This document shows positions 24,886-33,021 of a stretch of 47,052 nucleotides of DNA, in pieces. A program made the position numbers and the translations under genes. Location: contig NZ_VRTT01000057.1 in NCBI RefSeq assembly GCF_008017805.1, positions 1 through 47,052 on the forward strand, in the 5' to 3' direction. The first letter of the stretch is position 1. Each line of letters opens with the position of its first letter. A model generated the notes under the pieces. That model searched no databases, was not told where the DNA came from, and was given only the letters and a program-made list of their open reading frames with translations. This stretch comes from Paenibacillus sp. N3.4 (GTDB taxonomy: Bacteria > Bacillota > Bacilli > Paenibacillales > NBRC-103111).

Positions 24886-26430
24886 TTATTCATATTTACT
24901 GACAAATTCATGAATCTTGCTAATCATGTAATCTATCATCTCATTATTTAAACCTGGATAAACCCCAACTAAAAATGTATCATTTAATATCTTATCGGTA
25001 TTTTCTAAGTTATCATGTATCCTATAATTGACGTCTTGAAAAGCGGGTTGTCTGACTAAGTTTCCAGCAAAAAGCATTCTAGTTTGAATTCTATTGTTTT
25101 CTAAGAAACTAACAACTTCATTTCTAGTGAAGGAAACACCATCTTTTATTGTCAAGATAAAACCAAACCAACTTGGATCTGAATTAATTGTAGCTCTAGG
25201 AAGAATAAAATACTTTTCCAGGTCTTTCAAACCCTCTGAGAGCCTACTAAAATTATTCTTCCGTGCATGTACAAAGTCAGGAACTTTTTTAAGTTGTTCA
25301 AGACCAACTGCTGCTTGCATATCAGTTACTCTCAAATTATAACCAATATGAGAATACGTGTACTTATGATCATAACCTTCCGGTAACGAGCCTAGCTGCC
25401 AACCAAATCTTTTCTTACATGTATCATCACAACCGGAAGGACACCAGCAATCCCTTCCCCAATCTCTAAATGATTCAATGATCATTTTCAAACGTGAATC
25501 ATTTGTATAAACGGCTCCACCCTCACCCATGGTCATATGATGAGGTGGATAGAAACTTGATGTTGCGATATGACCAAAAGTGCCCGTTAGCTTATTATCA
25601 AATTTCGATCCTAATGCATCACAATTATCTTCAATAACCCAAAGATTATATTTATTAGCAATTTCCATAACTTTATCTAATTCAAATGGGTTACCCATTG
25701 TGTGAGCAATCATAATTGCCTTTGTTTTTGGAGTAATTGCTTTCTCAATATCCTCGACAATAATGTTATAAGTTCCAAGTTCCACGTCAAGGAACACAGG
25801 TATCGCATTGTTTTGAACAATTGGAGCGACAGTGGTTGGGAATCCCGCGGCGACTGTTATTACCTCATCACCCGGTTTTATTCTACGTTCTCCTAGTTTT
25901 GGAGAGGTAAGGGCAGAGAAAGCAAGTAAATTAGCTGAGGATCCGGAATTAGTTAATAAAGCATATTTAACACCAATATATTCAGCGAACTGCTTTTCAA
26001 ATTGTTTTGAGTATCTTCCTGCTGTCAGCCAAAAATCTAAGGATGAATCAACAAGACTTCTCATTTCCTTTTCATCATATATTCTTCCACCATAATTGAT
26101 TTGCTCGGAATTAGATTGAAAAGAACACTCTTTTTTATGGAAATTATTATAAAATTTTTCAACTTTATTGAGTATTTCTGATCTCATTATTAATTCTAAA
26201 TTTGCTTTATCAATTATGCCAACTTCTGTGAATTCACTTTCCGATAAATTTTCTTCATTTCCGAAATTGTAATACAATTGAACTCCATTAATAATTATAG
26301 GAATTTGTACTTTACTATCCGTAAAGTTAGAGTTTGTTAATAACAGTATGCGAAATTTATTATTGATTTCTTCAGTTATCAGACCTGTTTCTTGCGTATT
26401 ATTTCTTTTAATTATTGTACCAATTTTCAT
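24886..26430 (-). CDS. rfbH: CDP-4-keto-6-deoxyglucose 3-dehydratase (E1) with N-terminal extension
   Basis: A 514-aa PMP/[2Fe-2S] dehydratase (RfbH/AscC/DdhC), removing the C3 hydroxyl of CDP-4-keto-6-deoxyglucose. His replaces the usual aminotransferase Lys (SFYPPHHMTMGEGGAV, H297/H298). The E1 iron-sulphur spacing C-X57-C-X-C-X7-C is exact: C270, C328, C330, C338. The family is about 437 aa. Here residues 1-75 are an extra, β-rich-looking domain (MKIGTIIKRNNTQETGLITE and following) absent from known E1 as I recall it. The start is supported by AGAGGG. The partner reductase E3 (AscD/DdhD) is not in the window. Confidence 0.95.
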   Translation of the reverse strand: MKIGTIIKRNNTQETGLITEEINNKFRILLLTNSNFTDSKVQIPIIINGVQLYYNFGNEENLSESEFTEVGIIDKANLELIMRSEILNKVEKFYNNFHKKECSFQSNSEQINYGGRIYDEKEMRSLVDSSLDFWLTAGRYSKQFEKQFAEYIGVKYALLTNSGSSANLLAFSALTSPKLGERRIKPGDEVITVAAGFPTTVAPIVQNNAIPVFLDVELGTYNIIVEDIEKAITPKTKAIMIAHTMGNPFELDKVMEIANKYNLWVIEDNCDALGSKFDNKLTGTFGHIATSSFYPPHHMTMGEGGAVYTNDSRLKMIIESFRDWGRDCWCPSGCDDTCKKRFGWQLGSLPEGYDHKYTYSHIGYNLRVTDMQAAVGLEQLKKVPDFVHARKNNFSRLSEGLKDLEKYFILPRATINSDPSWFGFILTIKDGVSFTRNEVVSFLENNRIQTRMLFAGNLVRQPAFQDVNYRIHDNLENTDKILNDTFLVGVYPGLNNEMIDYMISKIHEFVSKYE

Positions 26431-26806
26431 TACAATCCCTCTTTTGGTTTAAGTATTATAGTTGTTGTTGTTTTGATACTATTGTTTTTCTAACCATCCA
26501 AAATCTTTAACCACAATAACCATTAAATTGACATATATTTAGAAATTTTTTTGTTTTATAATCGTTGTTTTGTTTCTTAAAAAATTTCAATTATTTATCC
26601 ATTATTTCTCCCGTTTTAATCTTACTAACATCTTCATCAGACATTTTTATTACATCTTCCCATTTGAATTTTTAAGATTAAATACATTAGGATTTGAAAT
26701 ATGCCTTTTATAATTATTCTCAATATAATATACTTCGATGAATCAGAAATAAGTGTTCCATCTTTTAAACTTGGAATTCCTGTAAATAATTTTGCATTAG
26801 CATTGT
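26431..26806 (-). other. AT-rich spacer with probable coding debris
   Basis: There is no intact gene. On the minus strand, the frame following the GT-C stop reads as a plausible tail (RNDYIDNANAKLFTGIPSLK) down to a TGA near 26637. Another frame at about 26590-26670 ends in a protein-like segment (FKWEDVIKMSDEDVSKIKTG) before TAA. The rfbH ribosome-binding site (AGAGGG) is at the left end. No convincing promoter or terminator is seen. Confidence 0.4.
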
Positions 26807-28330
26807 CTATGTAATCATTCCGAATATATATATTTTTTTCTTTGAATCAAATTGATTTAGTACAGTGTAATTGCTCAAAATGAAATTATAAATTTCAGAT
26901 GCATAAATTATATTTTTATAACCCCAGACGTCCCCGTCTTTATCAAATATTATCATTTTAGGTTTGGTGCTTTGTAGGTCATTTATTATTTGATCAGTAA
27001 AAGCTTCTGCCATCCAAGGTACTAAACAATATACTTTGCTTGCCGGTTTTCTATGATTAACTATATAGGCTTGCGGGTAGATAGGACTGTACCATATTAC
27101 ATCTTCTTTTTCTGTAAGTTTTTGAATATATCCATCATAAGACGATGTACTCATTGTTCCTATTGGTTTTGTAATATTTGTTCCTGCATTGGGTAAATAA
27201 TTTGCAATTATAATAATAAAAAATAATATACTTAATATTTTAATAGAAAATTTATAATTATCTTCAGTTGCTTTAGTATTATTTATATATTCATTTAATA
27301 ACATAGAGATTATAAATAAAGAAATAAAATAGTACGGAGCAGCATGGAAATCAGTGTATCCTCGGACTCCTGTGAATCCTAGATAAACAAAGACTACAAT
27401 AGATAAGAATTTCTTTTCACGAAATGTCTTAATAACAAAAATTAAATTGAAAACAATAAATAGTGAGTGAATGATATTTTCTTTTGTAAATGTCAAAAGT
27501 GTATTAGCTATATAGGACATCCAATTAGTAGGTATTTGTTTTAGGGTTTGTAAAGCGTTATCCCCTAATCCCCCCAAATACTTACTATAATAGATTCTAT
27601 TAAATTGATACGATTGAAAATAAAAATTGCTTAGGTTATTTGTAAAATAATAATAAGCAATTAAAATACAAAAAGGCAGTAATATAATAATTGAAAACGA
27701 AATATATTGCTTGTAATCAATCTTGACTTTTTTTTCTCCTTTGAATAATTCATATAGAACGAAACTAATAAAAATTATGAAAATAGGATATACGCTAACA
27801 AATGCAGAAGTAATAGAAACAAAAATGCAACATGATATGACAATGAAACTTTTTATTGTCATTTTTTTAATTTCGGTAAATTTGATAAATTCTAGTAATA
27901 GAACCAACAAGGCAAAACCCTCAAAAACATCACTTAATATCATATTTCCCCAATGTAATGGAATAGTTAAGGAATATATTACTATAAATATTCTAAAGGA
28001 TTTTTTACCGAAAAACCCAGAGTAATTAATATACATTAATATCCATATGGCTAGTATTGCGAAACTCATACATAACCTGAAAGTCTCGTACTCTTTGACT
28101 CCAAAAAGGGCGAAAATTGCTGTAAAATAATAAACAAAAGGAACATGTTGAGAAATAAAACCAGAATAAATATCTTGTCCTTTTACAATAGAAAGTGCTC
28201 CAAGTATATTATCAGCTTCGTCTATAAAACTGAAATATCTATGATATAAGAACAGTAAGCAATAACTAAAACAAAAAATTAATAAAGTCATATTTTTTTT
28301 GACAAATAAATTAATTTGCACCTTTATCAA
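26807..28330 (-). CDS. GT-C fold membrane glycosyltransferase, C-terminus possibly frameshifted
   Basis: A 507-aa protein with about ten to twelve membrane helices and the acidic DEAD motif (residues 37-40, SFIDEADNILGALS) in the first extracytoplasmic loop, the metal/lipid-sugar site of ArnT/PMT-type enzymes. It most likely uses a polyprenyl-phosphate sugar, fitting the GtrA/GtrB pair in this locus. The frame stops right after an A7-(TA)n tract (complement of 26823-26839). One TA unit fewer would open about 55 more codons (KKIYIRNDYIDNANAK…). Homologue comparison is needed to tell which end is native. Confidence 0.8.
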   Translation of the reverse strand: MIKVQINLFVKKNMTLLIFCFSYCLLFLYHRYFSFIDEADNILGALSIVKGQDIYSGFISQHVPFVYYFTAIFALFGVKEYETFRLCMSFAILAIWILMYINYSGFFGKKSFRIFIVIYSLTIPLHWGNMILSDVFEGFALLVLLLEFIKFTEIKKMTIKSFIVISCCIFVSITSAFVSVYPIFIIFISFVLYELFKGEKKVKIDYKQYISFSIIILLPFCILIAYYYFTNNLSNFYFQSYQFNRIYYSKYLGGLGDNALQTLKQIPTNWMSYIANTLLTFTKENIIHSLFIVFNLIFVIKTFREKKFLSIVVFVYLGFTGVRGYTDFHAAPYYFISLFIISMLLNEYINNTKATEDNYKFSIKILSILFFIIIIANYLPNAGTNITKPIGTMSTSSYDGYIQKLTEKEDVIWYSPIYPQAYIVNHRKPASKVYCLVPWMAEAFTDQIINDLQSTKPKMIIFDKDGDVWGYKNIIYASEIYNFILSNYTVLNQFDSKKKIYIFGMIT

Positions 28331-28345
28331 TCCTACCTATTTTAT

Positions 28346-28450
28346 TTACTTGAGTGCTGCAAAATGTTCTTCACTCCATGCCAAAAGGGCATATGAAATA
28401 GCATGATAAATTTCAGGGAGTCTGCGACTATCATAAATTCCTGTAGTATG
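28346..28450 (-). pseudogene. C-terminal gene remnant between glycosyltransferase genes
   Basis: In the 290-bp gap, the minus strand holds a 34-codon open stretch ending in TAA with a protein-like sequence (GIYDSRRLPEIYHAISYALL…AWSEEHFAALK). It is bounded upstream by an in-frame TGA. No start or ribosome-binding site is present. It looks like the tail of a deleted gene, but the family is not recognised. The remainder (28451-28620) has short protein-like pieces in several frames and no intact gene. Confidence 0.35.
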
Positions 28451-28620
28451 TCAATTAATGATCCTCTTACAGATGCTGTCCCGTTTTTCTCGCCCGCAGA
28501 GAATAACATTTATGAAGGAACTTAATATGTTGGTGAAGTGTGACTCATTAAAGGCATATTTGAAAATATTAATGAGCAAGGTGAACATTAAATGCAGGCT
28601 ACCATGGAATTAGGACATCA

Positions 28621-29871
28621 TTAAATATTTATATTTCCAATAAACGGAAATAACTCTTTATCATTAACATAATTACTAATAAATGATTTCCCGCGGAACC
28701 CGATCTCATAATCTGCATTATGTTTTTTACATTGCTCAGTAATAGCCTCTGCTATTTTCTCTGGGGTAATCATTTTAAGAGATGTAATATTTTCGTGCCA
28801 TTTGGATAAATCTTTATTTCCATAGTGATTTGTTACAACAAGCATGCCAAAATGCGCCATTTCCAGAGGAGGATAACTTGGATGTGGGGATATCATTAAT
28901 GATAATCCCACTGAGGATTCCTGAAGCGTTTCAGCATATTTATCCAATGACATCTTCCCGCTAGAGGACACAGTCATTCCATTACCGATATCAATATCTG
29001 GATGGGTTTCTCCTACTGAAAGTATTTCCCAATTCGTTGCGTCATCGAACTGCCATACCCAAATTCTCAGTGATTCCATAATTAATGTAAATGCATTTCT
29101 TGCTACCGAAGGTCTACCGTAAATAAGTATTTTCTTTTTTTTAATCCCTGCATCAAGCAATAAGTGTTTTTTGAGTTCTGTATTTAGCTGAGGTTCGAAA
29201 GAATATGTTTCAGAGAAAATGTGCCCTTGGGATGTAACATATTCTTGTAATAAACTAGTATTAAATACAGCAATTTGAGGCCCATCATAGTTATAAGTAC
29301 TCTCTGCTAGAATAGATTGACTAGACCAAGGATAAAAACATGGCTCGTAATCTTGTATAAAATATATGAGTTTTTTTCTTTCTTGGCTATACTCCGATTC
29401 CTGCCATTTTACGATTCGTTGTGCACTATATGCCGTCCACCATGCAGTAGCAATGAATATATCCGTTTTTCGTACCGGAATCGTTTTCTGATAACGATCA
29501 TTAAATGCAACTAACTGACACCGTATTTCTAATTCCTGATCAGCAGTCACTAGTTGGTACCCTTTGAAACCATCTACGTCTTCGATATTTGGGCTTGCAT
29601 CCGTCATAATAATCCGTTTATCGCACCCTTCAGGCACTAATTGTTCAAAGAACTTTATAGCAGTAGAAATACCACCGAATACATGCTCCTTATTTATGGA
29701 AGGAACCAATAAATTATAACGAATATTCTCATTATCAGATCGTCTTGGTTGAAAAGGAGTAATTTCTCCTATGTGTGTTGTAATAAAGTTGTTTTTTGCT
29801 TGTTGATATACTTTTCTTGCAATTTTATTTTTTTTAGCTAGTCTTTTTAACCTATCCAACCAAGTACTCAT
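28621..29871 (-). CDS. GT4 glycosyltransferase, WsaF-like rhamnosyltransferase
   Basis: A 416-aa protein. It resembles the WsaF family, the β-1,2-rhamnosyltransferase of Geobacillus stearothermophilus S-layer glycan synthesis: LLVPSINKEHVFGGISTAIK near residue 53, YFIQDYEPCFYPW near 190, ILIYGRPSVARNAFTLIMES near 249, and GLSLMISPHPSYPPLEMAHFG near 335 (nucleotide-sugar binding Glu). The basic N-terminal helix fits membrane association. Start ATG follows GGGAGAG, 12 bp after the WsaE-like gene. Placement next to a WsaE-like protein strengthens the assignment. Confidence 0.85.
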   Translation of the reverse strand: MSTWLDRLKRLAKKNKIARKVYQQAKNNFITTHIGEITPFQPRRSDNENIRYNLLVPSINKEHVFGGISTAIKFFEQLVPEGCDKRIIMTDASPNIEDVDGFKGYQLVTADQELEIRCQLVAFNDRYQKTIPVRKTDIFIATAWWTAYSAQRIVKWQESEYSQERKKLIYFIQDYEPCFYPWSSQSILAESTYNYDGPQIAVFNTSLLQEYVTSQGHIFSETYSFEPQLNTELKKHLLLDAGIKKKKILIYGRPSVARNAFTLIMESLRIWVWQFDDATNWEILSVGETHPDIDIGNGMTVSSSGKMSLDKYAETLQESSVGLSLMISPHPSYPPLEMAHFGMLVVTNHYGNKDLSKWHENITSLKMITPEKIAEAITEQCKKHNADYEIGFRGKSFISNYVNDKELFPFIGNINI

Positions 29872-29883
29872 CTGGTTCTCTCC

Positions 29884-32800
29884 CTATTTAGTTGTAGGTA
29901 TTAAATGATTCAATGATAGATTACTATTATAAAATGGATCTCCATTCTTTAAATATGGGCCATAGTGTAGTGCAGACATCTTAAAGTCCTGCTCAGGAAC
30001 AAAAGAAGTTCTTGTTTTTGACTCGTAATGATAAAGGACCACCTTAGGATCATAAATATTAAACAAGCCAGCATTCGTAGCTCTTATTGATATCTCCACA
30101 TCACTACCACAAATAATAAAATCTTCATCAAATGGACCAACTTTATTAATTGTTTTCCTAGATATTGCTAGACAGGCTCCTGTTGAGGCACTGACGTTTC
30201 TGATAACTGCCGGAGATATGAACGGTGAACCATAATGAATTGGCTGCTGACCTTTAAATACATGATCTGCCCAACCACCCATACCTATAACTACTCCAGC
30301 ATGCTGAATGGTCCTATCTTCGAAAAGTAGCAGTGCACCAACTGTACCTACTCCACTTTGTAGGGTTTTCTCAGCAAGTCTGGATAACCAATCAGATGTC
30401 AGTACTACAGTATCGTTATTCAAAAACACCAAGACTTCTCCAGTAGACACATCTATTCCATGATTGTTTAATTTTGACCAATTAAATTCATACTTTGCTT
30501 CAATCACTTTCACAAACGTATACTTTTCTTGTATTTCAGAAAACCAATCCATAGATGCTTTAAGCTCGGAGTTGTTATCCAGAATAATAATTTCGTAATC
30601 TGAGTATGTTGTTACGCTAATGATACTCTGAATACATGGTTCTAATAGATCAATTTTATCTTTTGTAGGTATAATAATACTTACCTTTGGCTTAGGTTCT
30701 GTCAAACGAAACCGTGAATCATAGACGTACAGATACTCTGTTTCTTCCGCCCAAGCATTACCTTCACCAAATACTCGAGCCAGGTGCTCATTAACAGCCT
30801 TTAAACCGGAGTGCTGGGCATACGGCTTGGAATCAGGATTTATGGCCGTAGAGGTACTTAGTTCTCTCCAAGAATACAATATTTTAGGAACATGATGAAT
30901 ACTACAGCCGACTGATTCAGTCATTCTTAATATTAAGTCATAATCCTGAGCTCCATCAAACCCCGTTTTGTAGCCTCCAACTTGCTCAAACAAGCTTTTT
31001 TTAAACATGATTAGGTGGCCCATATACATTTGACATCTTAACAAATCGGGTGACCAGTCTGGTTTATGAAATGGATTTTTTCTAACACCATGCACATCTA
31101 TTTTATCTTCATCTGAGTAAAGTAAATCATACATTTTCAATTGTAATGCTTTCACCATTTCAAATAGTGCATGCGGACGCAGCTCATCGTCATTATCTAG
31201 CAGACAAAAGTATTCCCCTTTGCCTAATGCCGCCGCTTCATTGGTTGCACCAGCAATTCCGAGATTATTTTTTAGGAAGCTAATATGAATTCGCGAATCT
31301 ATAACTTTATTGAGATAATCCTTCGTCTCCTGATTGGTTGAACAATCATCCACAATCACAAGTTGCCAGTTATCGTAGATCTGTGCTTGAACTGATTCAA
31401 TTGCCAGTCCAAGCCATTTAGGACTAACGTTATATACTGGCATGAGAACGGTGACTAAGGGCTTGAAAGGCCATTTCTCCAATTCCTTCACCATTGCTTC
31501 TCGGTCAAATTGATCCAATAGTTGATAGTTGTGAGGTGGCTGTTCTTGTTGCAAGTTAACTCCTGCTACTTTTTCAGTTAACCCTTTAATCCCTCTTCTA
31601 CGCAGTTCGAATAATCCACGGCTTAAATAATGGGGATTATTTTTTATTAATTTTAATATCCTATATATTTTTTTAAGAGGTTTTTTTATTGTATTTGGTA
31701 ATGCCCTTTTTATTCTATTTTTGATTCTTAATGATTCGGCCATTATTTGTAAATTTGAGATGTGATGGTCTTTCTCTCCCAGAATTTCACGGAATTCTTC
31801 TATGGTTCTCAAGTAGTTATTTTTTTGTTCTTCAATTGTATGTTCCAGATTCTTTTGTATTTCTAAGGATTTTGCAATCTCATTTTCTTCTTTAATTCTT
31901 TCGAGGTTAGATACTTTACTTTCTATGCTCGTTACTTTCAACATCATCTCATTAATTTCTTTACTGAGTAACTCATTTTGAAGCCGATTTTCTTCTCTGA
32001 GTAGAAGATTTCGTTGTGACATTTCATCATTAAGTAATTTATAAGTGTCTTTTATTTCACCATCTAGTAGTGTGTTTTGATTTCTTATATTCTCAAACAC
32101 TAAGTTTGAATGGCTTACTTGCTGCTCAATAACCCCCGCCAAATGTTGAAATTGCCCATTATAATTCTCATTGCGGTCTTTATCACTTATATTCTGGTGA
32201 AGTATTTTTAATTTTTCATAGAGAGTACTTATCTCATCTAATGCATCTTGACTAACATCTTGATGTTTTCTTCCACTAATCCAATTGGAGATTGTTTCAA
32301 TAATACCTGAGTCCTTCACAGACACAATAAATTGACGATAATGCGGATCTGCATAATCGCTACTATATATTTTTTGGTTATAAACGTCATCAATTAATGT
32401 ACAATAAGGACGCAACGCAAATTTTCCAGCTACAAGAAAATGGGTTGACATCATCATTTCCCAGATTGCAAGAGAACCGTGTCCAAAATGAATAAAAGGT
32501 ATTTCTCTTTTAATCAGAAAATCCAAAGTTTCATCAAGCTCTGGAAGTCCCAGTTCTTCATGTTCTTTTAACCATCGATAATCTTCTCCATAAAGTACAT
32601 GAAAGAAAGTATTAGCACTTTTTTCAGTTACAGCTACTCCAGGAGTATTAAAAGGAGCGGACATTAAGAAACCATGTTTACCTACTCTATTCATTTCTAG
32701 TAAGAATGCTTGTTTACGATCATTGTTAATATGCTCAAAAACATCAAGAGCAATGACCCAATCATATTCATTGTCGGAAAAAGGCATTTCTGTTGCATCA

Positions 32801-33021
32801 CCTTGAATGTAAGAGGAATCGAATTTCAAGTGATCCGGTAACTGAATGTCTAAATAAGTTATGTCGTCATCTGCAAGAAATAATTCTAAATTTTTGTGTT
32901 CATTTGCCCCGACTTCTAATATCCGTATTTTTTTAATTCCAGAACTATTTTTCCACTTATTAATAACTTCTGCTGCATGCTTATATCTTTGATAGTGGTC
33001 AAAAGGAAAGGACGCTGTCAT
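29884..33021 (-). CDS. WsaE-like methyltransferase / coiled-coil / double GT2 protein
   Basis: A 1045-aa fusion. I start at ATG 33019-33021: GGAGAG lies 8 nt upstream and ATGA overlaps the wzt stop. A TTG five codons earlier lacks a site. Residues about 30-120: class I SAM methyltransferase (RILEVGANEHKNLELFL, IALDVFEHI). About 255-435: coiled coil. About 440-475: basic stretch. About 520-745: first GT2 domain (TVLMPVYNVSP, FCLLDNDDELRP). About 778-1035: second GT2 domain (VSIIIPTKDKIDLLEPC, FLNNDTVV). This matches WsaE of Geobacillus, which extends rhamnan and methylates the chain end to stop growth. Confidence 0.9.
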   Translation of the reverse strand: MTASFPFDHYQRYKHAAEVINKWKNSSGIKKIRILEVGANEHKNLELFLADDDITYLDIQLPDHLKFDSSYIQGDATEMPFSDNEYDWVIALDVFEHINNDRKQAFLLEMNRVGKHGFLMSAPFNTPGVAVTEKSANTFFHVLYGEDYRWLKEHEELGLPELDETLDFLIKREIPFIHFGHGSLAIWEMMMSTHFLVAGKFALRPYCTLIDDVYNQKIYSSDYADPHYRQFIVSVKDSGIIETISNWISGRKHQDVSQDALDEISTLYEKLKILHQNISDKDRNENYNGQFQHLAGVIEQQVSHSNLVFENIRNQNTLLDGEIKDTYKLLNDEMSQRNLLLREENRLQNELLSKEINEMMLKVTSIESKVSNLERIKEENEIAKSLEIQKNLEHTIEEQKNNYLRTIEEFREILGEKDHHISNLQIMAESLRIKNRIKRALPNTIKKPLKKIYRILKLIKNNPHYLSRGLFELRRRGIKGLTEKVAGVNLQQEQPPHNYQLLDQFDREAMVKELEKWPFKPLVTVLMPVYNVSPKWLGLAIESVQAQIYDNWQLVIVDDCSTNQETKDYLNKVIDSRIHISFLKNNLGIAGATNEAAALGKGEYFCLLDNDDELRPHALFEMVKALQLKMYDLLYSDEDKIDVHGVRKNPFHKPDWSPDLLRCQMYMGHLIMFKKSLFEQVGGYKTGFDGAQDYDLILRMTESVGCSIHHVPKILYSWRELSTSTAINPDSKPYAQHSGLKAVNEHLARVFGEGNAWAEETEYLYVYDSRFRLTEPKPKVSIIIPTKDKIDLLEPCIQSIISVTTYSDYEIIILDNNSELKASMDWFSEIQEKYTFVKVIEAKYEFNWSKLNNHGIDVSTGEVLVFLNNDTVVLTSDWLSRLAEKTLQSGVGTVGALLLFEDRTIQHAGVVIGMGGWADHVFKGQQPIHYGSPFISPAVIRNVSASTGACLAISRKTINKVGPFDEDFIICGSDVEISIRATNAGLFNIYDPKVVLYHYESKTRTSFVPEQDFKMSALHYGPYLKNGDPFYNSNLSLNHLIPTTK

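Noticed and set aside
26590..26670. Separate small gene in the AT-rich spacer
   Set aside because: It is protein-like but preceded by a stop, with no start or ribosome-binding site; treated as debris.
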